DNA from: Pseudomonadota bacterium
GTDB taxonomy: Bacteria; Pseudomonadota; Alphaproteobacteria; Rhizobiales; Hyphomicrobiaceae
Assembly (NCBI GenBank): GCA_018242215.1
Contig: JAFECG010000022.1
Location: 186,001-250,000, forward strand
Length of the DNA stretch: 64,000 nt
Direction: 5' to 3'
Of this stretch, positions 26,472 through 37,241 are shown in pieces. The notes under the pieces were generated by a model, which saw nothing but the letters and a program-made list of their open reading frames with translations, did no database searches and had not been told where the DNA came from. Position numbers and translations under genes: made by a program. Position 1 is the stretch's first letter; each line of letters starts with the position of its first letter.

Positions 26472-27203
26472 ATGGGGAACTTGATCTACTCGGACACGCT
26501 ACCAGGAGGAAAGCATTGGTCGCTGCTGATGCGGCGGAACATGCGGCTGAGGCTGACGGATGCCGAGGGCGGCGCCAACATCGGCATGCTGTTCTACAAT
26601 CCGCAAAACCTGCTCGAGCGGTACAATGCACCCGACACCCTCAAGTGCCAGCATACGTTCAAACTGACGACCGGACACTGCCTCTATTCCGACATGGGGC
26701 GCATCTTCTGCTCAATCGTCGCCGACACGTTCGGCTGGCACGAAACGGTTTGTGGCAACACGACCAAAGCGACCGTCACCCGCAAATGGGGCGAGAAGAG
26801 CTATCAGGCGGCGCGCAATGACTGGCAGCAGAACGGTCACGACAGCTTCCTCGTTGAAGGGGCGAAATACGGGCTGACGCGACGAGATCTCGCCGCCAAC
26901 GTCAACTGGTTCAGCAAGATCGTTGTCGCAGAGAACGGCGCGATGTCGCTCGATTCCACCGCCGCAAAGACCGGCGCGCACGTGGAACTGCGCTTCGAGA
27001 TGGACACGCTCGTGCTGTTTCACACCTGCCCGCATCCGTTCAATCCGGCAAACAGCTATCCGCGGAAGGGCGCGCAGTTCGAGATTTTCGAGGGGCCGCC
27101 GGCCGCGCTCGACGATCCTGCGCGTCTCTCGCGACCCGAAAACGGCCGCGGCTTCGAAAACAACCGGATCTTTCTCGCCGGTTGCTGCGAGGAGACGCAC
27201 TGA
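26472..27203 (+). CDS. Urea carboxylase-associated protein 1 (DUF1989); probable carboxyguanidine deiminase subunit
   Basis: A 243-residue DUF1989 protein of the UAAP1 type (ETLPGG-like start: [13 protein letters not shown], then [27 protein letters not shown] and [12 protein letters not shown]). Proteins of this kind form a two-subunit carboxyguanidine deiminase that converts carboxyguanidine to allophanate with release of ammonia. That role follows from published work on the family and fits the riboswitch here; it is not visible directly. The ATG at 26472 follows GGGAG and is preferred over 26397. The stop overlaps the next start by one base. Confidence 0.88.
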   Translation: MGNLIYSDTLPGGKHWSLLMRRNMRLRLTDAEGGANIGMLFYNPQNLLERYNAPDTLKCQHTFKLTTGHCLYSDMGRIFCSIVADTFGWHETVCGNTTKATVTRKWGEKSYQAARNDWQQNGHDSFLVEGAKYGLTRRDLAANVNWFSKIVVAENGAMSLDSTAAKTGAHVELRFEMDTLVLFHTCPHPFNPANSYPRKGAQFEIFEGPPAALDDPARLSRPENGRGFENNRIFLAGCCEETH

Positions 27204-27850
27204 TGATCAAGGAAAGCAGCTTCCATGACGCCGACGCGATCTATCGGCGCATCGTTCCGGCAGGGGACTATTGGATGCATGTCGTCCACGAAGGTGAGAC
27301 GTTCCGCATCCTCGATCTCGAGGGCAATCAAGCCGCGGACACGCTTTTTTTCAACGCAGACGACCCGGGTGAACGCTACTCGGCATCCGATACCGTTCGC
27401 GAACAGGGCAACATCTATCTGACGGCCGGAACGGTTCTGTTGTCGGACCGGTGCCGCCCCATGTTGGCCATCACCGCGGACACAGTCGGCCGTCACGATA
27501 CGCTCGGCGGCGCCTGCGCAACGGAAAGCAACACCGTGCGCTATGCGCTGGAAAAGAAGTCGATGCATGCCTGTCGTGACAGCTACATGCTCGCGATTGC
27601 CGAGAACGAGCAATACGGCCTCTCGAAGCGGGACATCGGCCACAACATCAACTTCTTCATGAACGTGCCCGTCACCCCGGATGGCGGCTTGACGTTCGAG
27701 GACGGTCTTTCGGCTCCCGGCAAGTATGTCGAGATGAACGCGCACATGAACGTCATCGTTCTGATCTCGAACTGTCCCCAGCTCAATAACCCGTGCAACG
27801 CCTACAATCCGACGCCGATCGAGGTCCTCGTCTGGGCGAAGGGGGCGTGA
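27203..27850 (+). CDS. Urea carboxylase-associated protein 2 (DUF1989); probable carboxyguanidine deiminase subunit
   Basis: A 215-residue paralogue of the preceding protein, UAAP2 type: [31 protein letters not shown], then [22 protein letters not shown]. The conserved Cys, His and Asp residues suggest a metal-bound active site shared between the subunits. It is coupled to the preceding gene (TGATG junction, GGAG ribosome site inside it) and is followed after 5 bases by the carboxylase. A heteromeric deiminase is the expected product of the pair. Confidence 0.88.
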   Translation: MIKESSFHDADAIYRRIVPAGDYWMHVVHEGETFRILDLEGNQAADTLFFNADDPGERYSASDTVREQGNIYLTAGTVLLSDRCRPMLAITADTVGRHDTLGGACATESNTVRYALEKKSMHACRDSYMLAIAENEQYGLSKRDIGHNINFFMNVPVTPDGGLTFEDGLSAPGKYVEMNAHMNVIVLISNCPQLNNPCNAYNPTPIEVLVWAKGA

Positions 27851-27855
27851 CGCGC

Positions 27856-30800
27856 ATGTTTCGAAAAGTGCTGATCGCCAATCGCGGCGCCATCGCTTGC
27901 CGCATCATCCGGACCCTCGACCGGATGGGCATCGCGAGCGTGGCTGTCTATTCGGAAGCAGACCGGCATTCGATGCACGTCATGCAAGCGGGGGAGGCCG
28001 TCGCCATCGGCCCCTCGCCTGCCGCGGAAAGCTATCTGAAATACGACGTCATTCTGGAAGCAGCAAAGAAGACGGGCGCCGAGGCCATCCATCCCGGCTA
28101 CGGCTTCCTGTCGGAAAATCCTGACTTCGCGGAAGCCTGCGAAAAAGCCGGCATCGCATTCATCGGTCCAAAGCCGCAGCACATGCGTGCCTTCGGTTTG
28201 AAGCACAAAGCGCGCGAGCTTGCACTGGAAGCCAATGTGCCCCTGGCACCGGGCTCCGGCCTCATTCGTGATGTTGAGCACGCCAAGAGCGAAGCGGAAC
28301 GCATCGGCTATCCGGTGATGATCAAGAGCACGGCGGGCGGTGGCGGCATCGGATTGCAGCTCGTTTCGTCGGCAGATGAAATTGCGCCGATGTTCGAACG
28401 CGTCGAGCGCCTCGCGCGCAACAACTTCAAGGACGACGGCATCTTTATCGAGAAGTATGTTGCGCGCGGCCGCCATATCGAGGTGCAGATCTTCGGCGAC
28501 GGCATGGGCAACGTCGTCTCGCTTGGTGAGCGGGACTGCTCGGCGCAGCGGCGCAATCAAAAGGTGATCGAAGAGACACCGGCGCCGAACCTGGCAGAGG
28601 CGACGCGCGCGGCGTTGTGGGAGACGGCGCGGCGGCTCGGACAGTCGGTCAATTACGAAAGCGCCGGAACCGTAGAATACCTCTACGATGCAGAGACAAA
28701 CGAGTTCTACTTCCTCGAAGTCAATACCCGGCTTCAGGTCGAGCACGGCGTTACGGAAGAAGTTTTCGGTGTCGATCTCGTCGAGTGGATGGTGCGGCAG
28801 GCGGCTAGCGAGTTACCATTGCCGGAGCAGTCAATGCTCCTTCCGCCGGGTGCGTCGATCCAGGTCCGCCTTTACGCCGAAGATCCGGGCCGTGACTTTC
28901 GTCCGAGTTCGGGACGCCTGACGGAAGTTTCATGGCCGTCCGACACCCGGATCGAAACGTGGGTGCAAAGCGGCTCGGAAGTCTCGCCGTTCTATGATCC
29001 GATGATGGCGAAGATCATCGTCAAGGGCGCGTCACGTGCGGACGCATTGTCCCGACTGCAAACGTCGCTCGACGAGACGCGCGTCGGTGGAATTGAGACA
29101 AATCTCGATTACTTGCGACAGCTTTCGCGTTCCCAGGTCTTTGCTGCCGGCGAGATGCTGACGCGAACGCTGCAGACATTTGCCTACAAGGCCGACACCA
29201 TCGAGGTGCTCTCGCCCGGCACGCAGACGACGATCCAGGATTGGCCGGGGCGGGTCGGCTATTGGGCTGTCGGCGTGCCGCCATCCGGCCCGATGGATCC
29301 GCTCTCGCACCGCTTCGTCAATCGCCTGCTTGGCAATGACGAAAGCGCGGCGATGATCGAAACGACACTCTCCGGCCCGACACTGCGCTTCAACACCGAG
29401 ACGACGGTTTGCCTCGGAGGTGCCGAGCTTTCTGCGACGCTCGATGGCAATCCGGTTGCGTATTGGCAGCCGTTTGCCATCAAAGCGGGTCAGGTTCTAA
29501 AAGTCGGCGGCGTCAAAGGTCCGGGCGTTCGTGCGTACATTGGCGTTCGCGGTGGTATCGACGTTCCGTCCTATCTTGGAAGCAAATCGACATTCACGCT
29601 CGGCAAGTTTGGGGGGCATGGCGGCCGCGTTCTGATGACGAGCGACATACTTCATATCGGCGCGGAAGCGAGCCACGCACCTACGAAGATGCTTGCGGCC
29701 AATCTCAAGCCGGAGCTGACCCACACCTGGGACATCGGCGTCCTATATGGTCCGCACGGTGCGCCGGACTTCTTCACGCCCGAGTATATCGAGACGTTCT
29801 TTTCGACGGACTGGGAAGTTCATTACAATTCCAATCCGACCGGCATTCGTTTGATCGGGCCGAAGCCGGTTTGGGCACGCACCGACGGCGGCGAAGCGGG
29901 ACTGCATCCGAGCAACATTCACGACAACGCTTACGCGATTGGCACGATTGACTTCACGGGCGACATGCCGGTGATCCTTGGCCCCGACGGCCCTTCGCTC
30001 GGTGGCTTCGTCTGCCCGGCAACGATTGTGCAGGCAGAGCTGTGGAAGATGGGGCAATTACGTCCGGGCGACAAAGTGCGCTTCGTACGCCTGACGCCCG
30101 CCGAGGCAGCGGCGCGGCTCACGCAACAGACCGCTGAAATCTCCTCGCTCGCGGCCGTCGCGGCACCGACGTTTCCAAATGGCAAGTGGGGCGCCGACGA
30201 TTGCATCATTGGCGGCCGAGACGCGTCAGGCGACAAGCCGCGTGTCGTCTATCGGAGAGCCGGCGACGCCTACATGCTCGTCGAATACGGACCAATCATT
30301 CTCGACTTCACGTTGCGGTTCCGCGCGCATGTGCTGATGACCGCGCTTGAAAAAAAGAAACGCGCGGGCATTCTCGATCTGACGCCCGGTATTCGCTCGC
30401 TGCAGATCCATTACGACGGCACGGTATTGCCGCTCGAAGATCTGCTGGAGGAGCTATCGGCGATCGAAGATACGCTCGGCGACCTCAGCGACATCGAGGT
30501 GCCGTCGCGCATCGTCCATCTACCGTTGTCGTGGAACGACGCGGCCGTGCAAAAGACCATCGACAAGTACATGCAGGGCGTCCGTCCGGATGCGCCGTGG
30601 TGTCCGTCGAACATCGAGTTCATTCGGCGCATCAATGGGCTCGATTCCATTGATGACGCGAAGCGTATCGTTTTCGACGCGACATATGTCGTGCTTGGTC
30701 TCGGCGACGTTTATCTCGGTGCGCCGGTCGCCACACCATTCGATCCGCGCCACCGCCTCGTCACGACGAAGTACAATCCAGCACGCACATGGACGCCCGA

Positions 30801-31476
30801 CAACGTCGTCGGCATCGGTGGCGCATATATGTGCATCTATGGCATGGAGGGACCCGGCGGCTATCAGCTCTTCGGGCGGACGTGCCAAGTGTGGAACACC
30901 TACCGGACGACAAAGGTTTTTGAAGCCGGTTCGCCGTGGCTTTTACGCTTTTTCGATCAAATCCGGTTTTATCCGGTCTCGAGCGACGAGCTTCTAGCAT
31001 TCCGTGATGGTTTCCTAGAGGGACAGGCGAGCGTCAAAATCGAGCCGACCACATTCCGCCTCAAGGATTATCTGGCCTTCACCGCCGAAAACGCCGACAC
31101 GATCGCCGCGTTCAAATCCCGCCAGCAGGCTGCCTTCGAAGCCGAGCGTGCTCGGTGGCAGCAAAGCGATCAGGATGGCGCGGCAGGCGCATCGGATGTT
31201 TTTGAAGACCACGATAGCGAGGCTGCGCTGCCGCCAGGTGCTACGGCAGTTGAAAGCCCGGTCCCGGGCAGCGTCTGGAAAGTTCTCGTCGAGGCAGGGC
31301 GACAAGTCGCCGAGGGCGAAACCCTGATCATTGTGGAATCAATGAAGATGGAAATGGCTGTTCCGGCACCCGCCAGCGGTATCGTTCATGAAGTCCGCTG
31401 CTCGGAAGGGCGGTCTGTTTCGCTCGGTCAAACTCTCGTCGTCTTGAAAGAATCGCTCGTGGAGGTGACGGCGTGA
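27856..31476 (+). CDS. Guanidine carboxylase (annotated as urea carboxylase)
   Basis: A 1206-residue biotin-dependent carboxylase. Residues 1–445 are the biotin carboxylase domain ([24 protein letters not shown]-grasp GGGGIGL at about 160, [10 protein letters not shown] at about 287). Residues 448–770 are the AHS2/KipA-like and 790–1040 the AHS1/KipI-like carboxyltransferase halves. The C-terminus is a biotinyl domain with VESMKMEM (biotinyl Lys about 1163). The allophanate hydrolase domain is on a separate gene, as is usual in bacteria. Because it lies under a guanidine-I riboswitch and beside two DUF1989 genes, guanidine rather than urea is the likely substrate; reported guanidine carboxylases have this context. 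The GTGA overlap with the next gene shows coupling. Confidence 0.92.
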   Translation: MFRKVLIANRGAIACRIIRTLDRMGIASVAVYSEADRHSMHVMQAGEAVAIGPSPAAESYLKYDVILEAAKKTGAEAIHPGYGFLSENPDFAEACEKAGIAFIGPKPQHMRAFGLKHKARELALEANVPLAPGSGLIRDVEHAKSEAERIGYPVMIKSTAGGGGIGLQLVSSADEIAPMFERVERLARNNFKDDGIFIEKYVARGRHIEVQIFGDGMGNVVSLGERDCSAQRRNQKVIEETPAPNLAEATRAALWETARRLGQSVNYESAGTVEYLYDAETNEFYFLEVNTRLQVEHGVTEEVFGVDLVEWMVRQAASELPLPEQSMLLPPGASIQVRLYAEDPGRDFRPSSGRLTEVSWPSDTRIETWVQSGSEVSPFYDPMMAKIIVKGASRADALSRLQTSLDETRVGGIETNLDYLRQLSRSQVFAAGEMLTRTLQTFAYKADTIEVLSPGTQTTIQDWPGRVGYWAVGVPPSGPMDPLSHRFVNRLLGNDESAAMIETTLSGPTLRFNTETTVCLGGAELSATLDGNPVAYWQPFAIKAGQVLKVGGVKGPGVRAYIGVRGGIDVPSYLGSKSTFTLGKFGGHGGRVLMTSDILHIGAEASHAPTKMLAANLKPELTHTWDIGVLYGPHGAPDFFTPEYIETFFSTDWEVHYNSNPTGIRLIGPKPVWARTDGGEAGLHPSNIHDNAYAIGTIDFTGDMPVILGPDGPSLGGFVCPATIVQAELWKMGQLRPGDKVRFVRLTPAEAAARLTQQTAEISSLAAVAAPTFPNGKWGADDCIIGGRDASGDKPRVVYRRAGDAYMLVEYGPIILDFTLRFRAHVLMTALEKKKRAGILDLTPGIRSLQIHYDGTVLPLEDLLEELSAIEDTLGDLSDIEVPSRIVHLPLSWNDAAVQKTIDKYMQGVRPDAPWCPSNIEFIRRINGLDSIDDAKRIVFDATYVVLGLGDVYLGAPVATPFDPRHRLVTTKYNPARTWTPDNVVGIGGAYMCIYGMEGPGGYQLFGRTCQVWNTYRTTKVFEAGSPWLLRFFDQIRFYPVSSDELLAFRDGFLEGQASVKIEPTTFRLKDYLAFTAENADTIAAFKSRQQAAFEAERARWQQSDQDGAAGASDVFEDHDSEAALPPGATAVESPVPGSVWKVLVEAGRQVAEGETLIIVESMKMEMAVPAPASGIVHEVRCSEGRSVSLGQTLVVLKESLVEVTA

Positions 31477-33257
31477 CTCTCTCGCTCGACATCGGCAATC
31501 TCGTTTCACTCTATGAAAACAATGAAATCGCGCCGGAAGCCGTTCTCGACGAAGTTTATCGGCGCATCCACGAGAAAGGCATTCAGCCGGATTGGATCGC
31601 GCTCGTCGACAGCGAGACGGCGAAGGAACGCTTGCGCCGCGCGCCGCGAGGACCTCTTTTCGGCATCCCCTTCGCGGTCAAAGATAATATCGACGTTGCG
31701 GGAATGCCGACGACATGCGCGTGTCCGGCATTCGCCTATACGCCGGAGCGATCCGCAACCGTCGTCGAACGTCTCGAGGCCGCGGGTGCAATTCTGATCG
31801 GGAAGACGAACCTCGATCAGTTCGCAACGGGGCTCAATGGTACGCGATCGCCCTACGGCATCCCGACGAGCGTCTTCAATCCGGATTATATCTCGGGCGG
31901 CTCGAGTTCCGGATCGGCGGTTGCCGTGGCTGCGGGGATGGTTTCGTTTTCTCTCGGGACCGACACTGCAGGCTCAGGCCGCGTTCCTGCTGCTTTGAAT
32001 AACATTGTCGGGCTGAAGCCGACGAAAGGGATTATCTCGACGCGCGGCGTGGTTCCGGCCTGCAAAAGCCAGGATGTCGTGTCGATCTTTGCTCTGACGG
32101 TCGCCGACGCGGCGCGGGTCGCCGAGGTTGCCGTGGCGTTCGACAAAGACGATTGTTTCGCGCGAGCCGGTGCGCCACCATTCGTCGTGGAAAGCGTCGG
32201 ACGCCCTTTGAAAGTCGGCGTTCCTAATTCGCCCTTGTCGTTTTTCGATGATGCCGAATATCGACGGCTCTATCATCATACGATCGACCGTCTCGCAGGG
32301 CTCGGTGTCGAGATTACACCCTTCAACTACGCACCATTTCGCGATACTGCGGCGATGCTTTACAACGGCCCTTGGGTGGCGGAGCGGCTTTTTGCAACCG
32401 ATGATCTCCCCGATCACGATCTGAACCCAGTTGTCGGCGACATCATTCGCGGCGCGCGTGCGAAGACGGCGCTGCAGACGTTTGAGAGCTTCTACCGCCT
32501 AGCCGATCTCTGTCGCGCGGCCGACGCCGAGTGGAAGCGTATGGACGTGATGGTGTTGCCGACCACCGGCACGACTTACAAGATAAGCGAGATGATCGCT
32601 GACCCCATTCGCCTCAACTCGAACCTCGGCGTGTATACGAATTTCGTGAACCTTCTCGACCTCTCCGCTCTCGCCATTCCGGCGGGATTTCGTGAAGATG
32701 GGATTCCGTTTGGCGTCACGATCATCGGGCGCGCCTTTGCCGACGGCAGGATCGCGACGATCGGGGATGCGTTGCACCGCGCGCTTGCGGACGCCAAGCT
32801 TGGCGCGACGCAGACCGCCCTCTCCGACACGATGCGGGTCGCCGTCCGGGCCGCCAAGAAGAAGACGGTTCAAGTTGCCGTTGTCGGCGCGCATCTCTCC
32901 GGCCAGCCGCTCAACGGCCAGTTGATAGAGCGCGACGCAATTTATCGGGAGACCTCTCGTACGGCTGCTGGCTATCGGCTCTACGCACTGTCCGGTACGA
33001 ACCCGCCGAAACCGGGTCTCGTCTATGAGGGCACAGGCCCGGGCGCTATCGAGGTCGAGATCTGGGAAATGGACGAAGCTGCGTTCGGCTCGTTCGTCGC
33101 TCTCATTCCAGCGCCGCTCGGCATCGGAACCCTGGTCCTGGAAGACGGGCGGCGCGTCAAAGGGTTTCTGTGTGAAAGCCACGCCACAGCGGGAGCCCAG
33201 GATATCACCGGATTCGGAGGCTGGCGGGCGTGGCTCACTCGGACCGACGTTGCTTAG
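31473..33257 (+). CDS. atzF: Allophanate hydrolase
   Basis: A 594-residue enzyme that hydrolyses allophanate to ammonia and CO2. The N-terminal amidase-signature domain (1–450) has the Ser-cisSer-Lys triad in [16 protein letters not shown] and [12 protein letters not shown]. The C-terminal domain (about 470–594) carries the allophanate hydrolase extension ending in [13 protein letters not shown]. The start is a GTG overlapping the carboxylase stop by 4 bases. It completes the pathway and ends the operon. A 180-base AT-rich gap then separates it from the Sox-like genes. Confidence 0.93.
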   Translation: MTLSLDIGNLVSLYENNEIAPEAVLDEVYRRIHEKGIQPDWIALVDSETAKERLRRAPRGPLFGIPFAVKDNIDVAGMPTTCACPAFAYTPERSATVVERLEAAGAILIGKTNLDQFATGLNGTRSPYGIPTSVFNPDYISGGSSSGSAVAVAAGMVSFSLGTDTAGSGRVPAALNNIVGLKPTKGIISTRGVVPACKSQDVVSIFALTVADAARVAEVAVAFDKDDCFARAGAPPFVVESVGRPLKVGVPNSPLSFFDDAEYRRLYHHTIDRLAGLGVEITPFNYAPFRDTAAMLYNGPWVAERLFATDDLPDHDLNPVVGDIIRGARAKTALQTFESFYRLADLCRAADAEWKRMDVMVLPTTGTTYKISEMIADPIRLNSNLGVYTNFVNLLDLSALAIPAGFREDGIPFGVTIIGRAFADGRIATIGDALHRALADAKLGATQTALSDTMRVAVRAAKKKTVQVAVVGAHLSGQPLNGQLIERDAIYRETSRTAAGYRLYALSGTNPPKPGLVYEGTGPGAIEVEIWEMDEAAFGSFVALIPAPLGIGTLVLEDGRRVKGFLCESHATAGAQDITGFGGWRAWLTRTDVA

Positions 33258-33377
33258 AACGGCTTTACGATAGAATAATTTTGCCGCTCATTGAGTATCT
33301 TAGTCTGAATTTTCCTACTCTCTTGCTATATCTTGCAAACCAGATGACCAATCCACAATATTGATGTAGGATTATTT

Positions 33378-33399
33378 CCCTGAATTTCGGGATTCAGGG
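33378..33399. promoter_or_regulatory. Inverted repeat upstream of the SoxYZ-like gene
   Basis: CCCTGAAT (33378–33385) and ATTCAGGG (33392–33399) form a perfect 8-bp inverted repeat with a 6-base spacer, about 40 bases before the SoxYZ start in an AT-rich intergenic region (33258–33438). It could be an operator or a 5' leader hairpin; the binding factor is unknown. Confidence 0.5.
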
Positions 33400-33438
33400 A
33401 TGCATAAGACCGCCCAAAAAGCGGCAAGCGAGGAAACA

Positions 33439-34254
33439 ATGCAAAGCAGATTTCTCAAGACAGCGGCTGCAGCTGGACTGGCGGTTGCTTTGGGTCTGGC
33501 TACGCAGACGGTTGCACGCGCTGATGATGACGCTGCCATCTGGGATGGAATCAAGACCGATCTTTACGGCAACCACCAGATCCAGGACGGTGCCGGGAAG
33601 ATCACGCTCGATGCGCCTTATCGTGCCGAGGACGCCTCGACCGTCCCGATCAGTGTCCGATTGCCCAGTGACTTTGCCAAGAACGTCAAATCGCTGACCC
33701 TCGTCATCGACAAGAATCCATCACCGGTGGTTGCGACGTTCACCTACGGTGATGCTGCCGGCAGTGGTGAGCGGCTCCTGGCGACACGCGTTCGCATTGA
33801 CCAGTATTCCGAGGTTCGCGCAATCGCCGAGACGAACGACGGTAAGCTCTTCATGACGACGAAGTTTGTCAAAGCCTCAGGCGGTTGCTCAGCACCTGCC
33901 GGAAAGGATCCTGAAGAAGCTGCGAAGACGATGGGCAAGATGAAGGTCATGACGGCCTTCAAAGATCCCGATAATGGGGGCCTGGAAGAAGCCCAGGTCA
34001 TGATCAAGCATCCGAACAGCTCCGGCATGCAGATGGACCAGCTGACCGGGCTTTATATCCCTGCGCACTTTGTCGACAAGATTCAGGTGAAGACCGGCGG
34101 GAAGCTGATCTTTACGATGACGGGCGGCATTTCGATCAGCGAAAATCCGCATTTCCGTTTCACCTATCAGGGCAATCCATCTGACGTGATGAGCGTCGAG
34201 GCGGAAGATTCGAAAGGCAACGTCTTCAAGGGCAGCTCATCGGGGCAGTCCTGA
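33439..34254 (+). CDS. Fused SoxYZ-type sulfur carrier protein
   Basis: A 271-residue periplasmic protein. A Sec signal peptide ends near TVARA-D (about residue 29). The SoxY-like domain (about 35–150) ends in the sulfur-carrying motif SGGCSAPAG (Cys about residue 150). After a short linker comes a SoxZ-like domain (about 165–271). In free SoxY the Cys motif is the C-terminal end; here it is internal because SoxZ is fused behind it. This fusion matches the TIGR04557 SoxYZ-like carrier family, often linked to quinoprotein dehydrogenases. The ATG at 33439 has GAGGAAAC upstream; the ATG at 33400 would precede the signal peptide. It is followed by soxC-like and cytochrome genes. Confidence 0.88.
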   Translation: MQSRFLKTAAAAGLAVALGLATQTVARADDDAAIWDGIKTDLYGNHQIQDGAGKITLDAPYRAEDASTVPISVRLPSDFAKNVKSLTLVIDKNPSPVVATFTYGDAAGSGERLLATRVRIDQYSEVRAIAETNDGKLFMTTKFVKASGGCSAPAGKDPEEAAKTMGKMKVMTAFKDPDNGGLEEAQVMIKHPNSSGMQMDQLTGLYIPAHFVDKIQVKTGGKLIFTMTGGISISENPHFRFTYQGNPSDVMSVEAEDSKGNVFKGSSSGQS

Positions 34255-34272
34255 CGCATCCAGGCGGCTGGT

Positions 34273-35571
34273 GTGTCCGTCAAGCTTTCAAAGGATGATT
34301 TAACGCCTATCGCGGGCGGCGGTCTTCTGCACCGCCGCCTTTTTCTCAAGGGTGGCGTGGTGCTCGCGACTGCGCAGGCCATTGCACGTCCGCTTCGGGC
34401 CGAAGAAACCGCCACGGCCCCTCCGCCTGTCGATCCCGCCGACCCGCCGTGGCTCCATGAGACCGGCGGTCCGTTCACCGGTTACGGAACGCCGTCGAAA
34501 TATGAAAAGTACGTCGTTCGCAATATCGGCGGCAACCGAACACCGGCGGGTGAAGGTGTTTCGTGGACTCCTCTTCAAGATCTCGAAGGCATCGTGACGC
34601 CGAGCGGGCTGCACTTCGAGCGCCACCATGACGGCGTTCCCGCTATCGATCCGACCCTGCACCGTCTCGTCATCCACGGCCTTGTACGACAGCCGCTGGA
34701 GTATACTGTCGAGAGCCTGCTCCGTTATCCGATGCGATCGCGCTTCCTCTTCATCGAGTGCGGCGGCAACAGCAATGCCGGGTGGCATCAGGAGCCGATC
34801 CAGCGCCCGGTTGGGGATTTTCACGGGCTCGTCTCCTGCTCGGAATGGACCGGTGTGCCGCTGTCAGTCCTGCTCGATGAAGCTGGTGTCGATTCCAAAG
34901 CGTCTTGGGTTATCGCGGAGGGCGGCGATGCCGGTCTTCTGAATGTCAGCCTCCCGCTCTCCAAGCTCGCTGACGACGCAATGATCGCTCTCTATCAGAA
35001 CGGTGAGCGGGTGCGTCCGGAGAACGGCTATCCCATCCGACTCATAGTGCCGGGCTGGGAGGGCATCACGAACGTCAAATGGCTGAGACGGCTGCAGGTC
35101 ACCGATCAGCCCGCTATGACGCGCAACGAAACCGCGAAATACACGGAGCTTCTGCCTTCGGGCAAAGCGCGCATGTTCACGTTCGTCATGCATGCCAAGT
35201 CTCTCATCACCTCGCCGTCACCGGGGCAGAAAATGTACGGCCCGAATGTCTATGAAATCCGAGGTCTGGCTTGGAGCGGCCGTGGGAAGATCGCCAAGGT
35301 CGATATCTCGGCTGACGGAGGACACTCGTGGGCCGAGGCGGACTTGCAGGATCCGGTCTTGTCACAGTGCTTCACGCGATTTCGCCTGCCGTGGAAATGG
35401 GACGGCCAGCCGGCAATCTTGAAGAGCCGCGCGACCGATGAGAGTGGTTATGTGCAGCCCGAACGGGATGTGCTCGTCAAGGAACGTGGCCGAGAAGGGT
35501 ATTTCCATTACAACGCCATCGTCTCATGGGCGATTGATGAAGACGGCGAGATTACGCATGTCTACGCTTAG
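34273..35571 (+). CDS. SoxC-like molybdopterin sulfur dehydrogenase
   Basis: A 432-residue sulfite-oxidase-family enzyme. A twin-arginine signal (HRRLFLKGG) precedes the Mo domain, with the molybdenum-ligating Cys in IECGGNSNAGWH (about residue 163). The C-terminal dimerisation domain is complete (HSWAEADL, LPWKWDGQPAILKSRATDESG). In SoxCD the enzyme removes six electrons from the sulfane sulfur held on the SoxYZ Cys. The gene starts at a GTG 18 bases after the carrier gene and overlaps the cytochrome gene, so the three form one operon. Free sulfite oxidation is an alternative activity. Confidence 0.88.
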   Translation: MSVKLSKDDLTPIAGGGLLHRRLFLKGGVVLATAQAIARPLRAEETATAPPPVDPADPPWLHETGGPFTGYGTPSKYEKYVVRNIGGNRTPAGEGVSWTPLQDLEGIVTPSGLHFERHHDGVPAIDPTLHRLVIHGLVRQPLEYTVESLLRYPMRSRFLFIECGGNSNAGWHQEPIQRPVGDFHGLVSCSEWTGVPLSVLLDEAGVDSKASWVIAEGGDAGLLNVSLPLSKLADDAMIALYQNGERVRPENGYPIRLIVPGWEGITNVKWLRRLQVTDQPAMTRNETAKYTELLPSGKARMFTFVMHAKSLITSPSPGQKMYGPNVYEIRGLAWSGRGKIAKVDISADGGHSWAEADLQDPVLSQCFTRFRLPWKWDGQPAILKSRATDESGYVQPERDVLVKERGREGYFHYNAIVSWAIDEDGEITHVYA

Positions 35572-36097
35572 AGGCGTGGCCTTGATGTTCGGCCTTGTCA
35601 TCGCTGTTGCTGCCGCCGTTGCGGCCGATGGTTACCTCATGGCTCCGCACCTCGGCAAGCCGATGAGCGCTGACGAAGTCAGCAAGTGGAACAAAACGAT
35701 CTTCCCTGATGGCCAAGGCCTGCCGCCGGGACGTGGTGACGCGAAGGACGGTCGCGTGCTTTATGCCCAGAAGTGCGCGAGCTGCCACGGAGACCACGGC
35801 GAAGGCGCAACGGCCGAGGAACTTGTCGGCGAACCGAAGCCGCCGACACCCGACAATCCGAGCAAGGCGATCGGATCCTATTGGCCGTTCGCGACAACGA
35901 TCTTCGATTTCATCTCGCGCAGCATGCCGCCTTCGGCACCCGGCTCTTTGTCAGCCGATGAGACCTATGCGATCACGGCTTATCTTCTCGCGGCGAACAA
36001 GATTATTGGCGAGAACGACGTCATCAGCGCAGAAACTCTGCCGAAAGTAAAAATGCCGAACCGTAACGGCTTCATCTGGATCGATGTGAAGAAGTGA
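35558..36097 (+). CDS. SoxD/SorB-like mono-haem cytochrome c
   Basis: A 179-residue exported cytochrome. An N-terminal hydrophobic signal or anchor (VALMFGLVIAVAAAVAA) precedes a single haem site CASCH (about 73–77) with a likely Met axial ligand in SMPPSAP (about 123). It overlaps the SoxC-like gene by 14 bases; an ATG at 35585 is an alternative. It is shorter than the two-haem SoxD of Paracoccus (about 380 residues) and longer than SorB. It probably passes electrons from the molybdoenzyme to the respiratory chain. Confidence 0.87.
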   Translation: MSTLRGVALMFGLVIAVAAAVAADGYLMAPHLGKPMSADEVSKWNKTIFPDGQGLPPGRGDAKDGRVLYAQKCASCHGDHGEGATAEELVGEPKPPTPDNPSKAIGSYWPFATTIFDFISRSMPPSAPGSLSADETYAITAYLLAANKIIGENDVISAETLPKVKMPNRNGFIWIDVKK

Positions 36098-36103
36098 ATA
36101 TCA

Positions 36104-36937
36104 TCACAGGCTGGTGTCGTAGCAAAACCGGCTCGCGACCCAATCGAGCGTTTCACCGAGTTGCGGCTTGATTGTCTTGAGGTAGGCAATCCGTTCGGGG
36201 TCGCTCTTGTATTTGTGCAGCGAGTGCGTATCGATGCGGCGAATGCCGTGCATCGCCTTGGACGCGCGTTTCGATGGATTGAAAGCCCTTGTGAAGTCCT
36301 GAACCGGCATTTTCGATTTCAAGCCGAGTTCATCGCGCAACTTCTTCTCAGCGGCGCCCGAGTCAGTCACCAGGTCTTCGTAGCGAATGACACAAAGATG
36401 CTCTCTGCCGCTTTCCAGACCCAAACGTAGCGCCTGCATTTCGCCGGCCCAGCGCGTCGGAGTGATATGATAGACTCGCCGCTTGGTCGCCGGATGATGG
36501 CTGGTGAGGACGTCGAACGGATGGCGAATGATGTAGGCGATCTTGATCCTTGCCGGGATGTCGGTGAAGCGCTTGAACGCCACCAGGTTGCGTTTGAGGA
36601 TGAGAGTCTGCCCGGTTGACGTCAACTGCGCAAACAATTCGACCGGCATTTCCTTCGCGACGACGCAAACATCCTCGAATGTCGACATGAGGCCGGTGAG
36701 CAACCATGTGCCGGAACGTCCGCACCCCATAACAAAGACACGTTCTATCGGGCGAATGGCATCGATCTGATCGAGACGCGCATCAAGCGCTTCCGGCGTC
36801 GCAAAGCGCGAGAGATGCTTTTCTTTCAAACGAAAGCTCAGGGGCACCAGTTCTGCGTCCCCAGAGACGTCGAACCTCCAGGCTCCAAATGTCTTCAATC
36901 CCCATTGAAACAAAGGATTGGTTGCAGGCAGCATCCG
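36104..36937 (-). CDS. Sulfotransferase-family protein
   Basis: A 277-residue P-loop sulfotransferase. The 5'-phosphosulfate loop is FVMGCGRSGTWLL and the 3'-phosphate segment is IRHPFDVLTSHH, followed later by CVIRYEDLV. These are the PAPS-binding elements of the family, and glycans or lipids are the usual acceptors in bacteria. The ATG at 36937 has GGGAG 9 bases upstream and is preferred over longer in-frame starts at 37018 (ATG) and 37039 (TTG). It is convergent with the cytochrome gene (6-base gap) and divergent from a glycosyltransferase, which suggests a shared surface-glycan role. Confidence 0.85.
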   Translation of the reverse strand, partial: RMLPATNPLFQWGLKTFGAWRFDVSGDAELVPLSFRLKEKHLSRFATPEALDARLDQIDAIRPIERVFVMGCGRSGTWLLTGLMSTFEDVCVVAKEMPVELFAQLTSTGQTLILKRNLVAFKRFTDIPARIKIAYIIRHPFDVLTSHHPATKRRVYHITPTRWAGEMQALRLGLESGREHLCVIRYEDLVTDSGAAEKKLRDELGLKSKMPVQDFTRAFNPSKRASKAMHGIRRIDTHSLHKYKSDPERIAYLKTIKPQLGETLDWVASRFCYDTSL

Positions 36938-37153
36938 CTCATTCTCCCGATGGGGCGCAACGACCCCAATTTCCGGAAAGTTTGTTACAATCGTCCGCAA
37001 TTCGGGCTTGCCGCCCATCGTTACGTCAGGAAAAGTCAATTATAACCTTGGACATAGTTAGGCATAGGCCAGTCGGCCGTGCCCCTTCAAGGGCATAGCT
37101 AAATTCTGGCGTTGGTTTCCGGGTAGTTTTCTTGGGGTGTGGCTATGGGGATA

Positions 37154-37168
37154 CCGTCTCGGAGACGG
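37154..37168. repeat. Short inverted repeat in the divergent intergenic region
   Basis: CCGTCT and AGACGG face each other across CGG between the divergent sulfotransferase and glycosyltransferase genes and are followed on the plus strand by GCTTATTT. It may be a weak terminator or an operator half-site. The remaining bases of this gap (36938–37241) show nothing else. Confidence 0.35.
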
Positions 37169-37241
37169 GCTTATTTGGCAGAGATTGAGCAACAGCGTTC
37201 TTCTGCTGTAGAGAGCAAACCTAGCTAGATAGAGAGTCCGG

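Noticed and set aside
27802-28746. A 314-codon minus-strand frame in the carboxylase gene
   Set aside because: It overlaps the conserved biotin carboxylase domain entirely and has no recognisable features.
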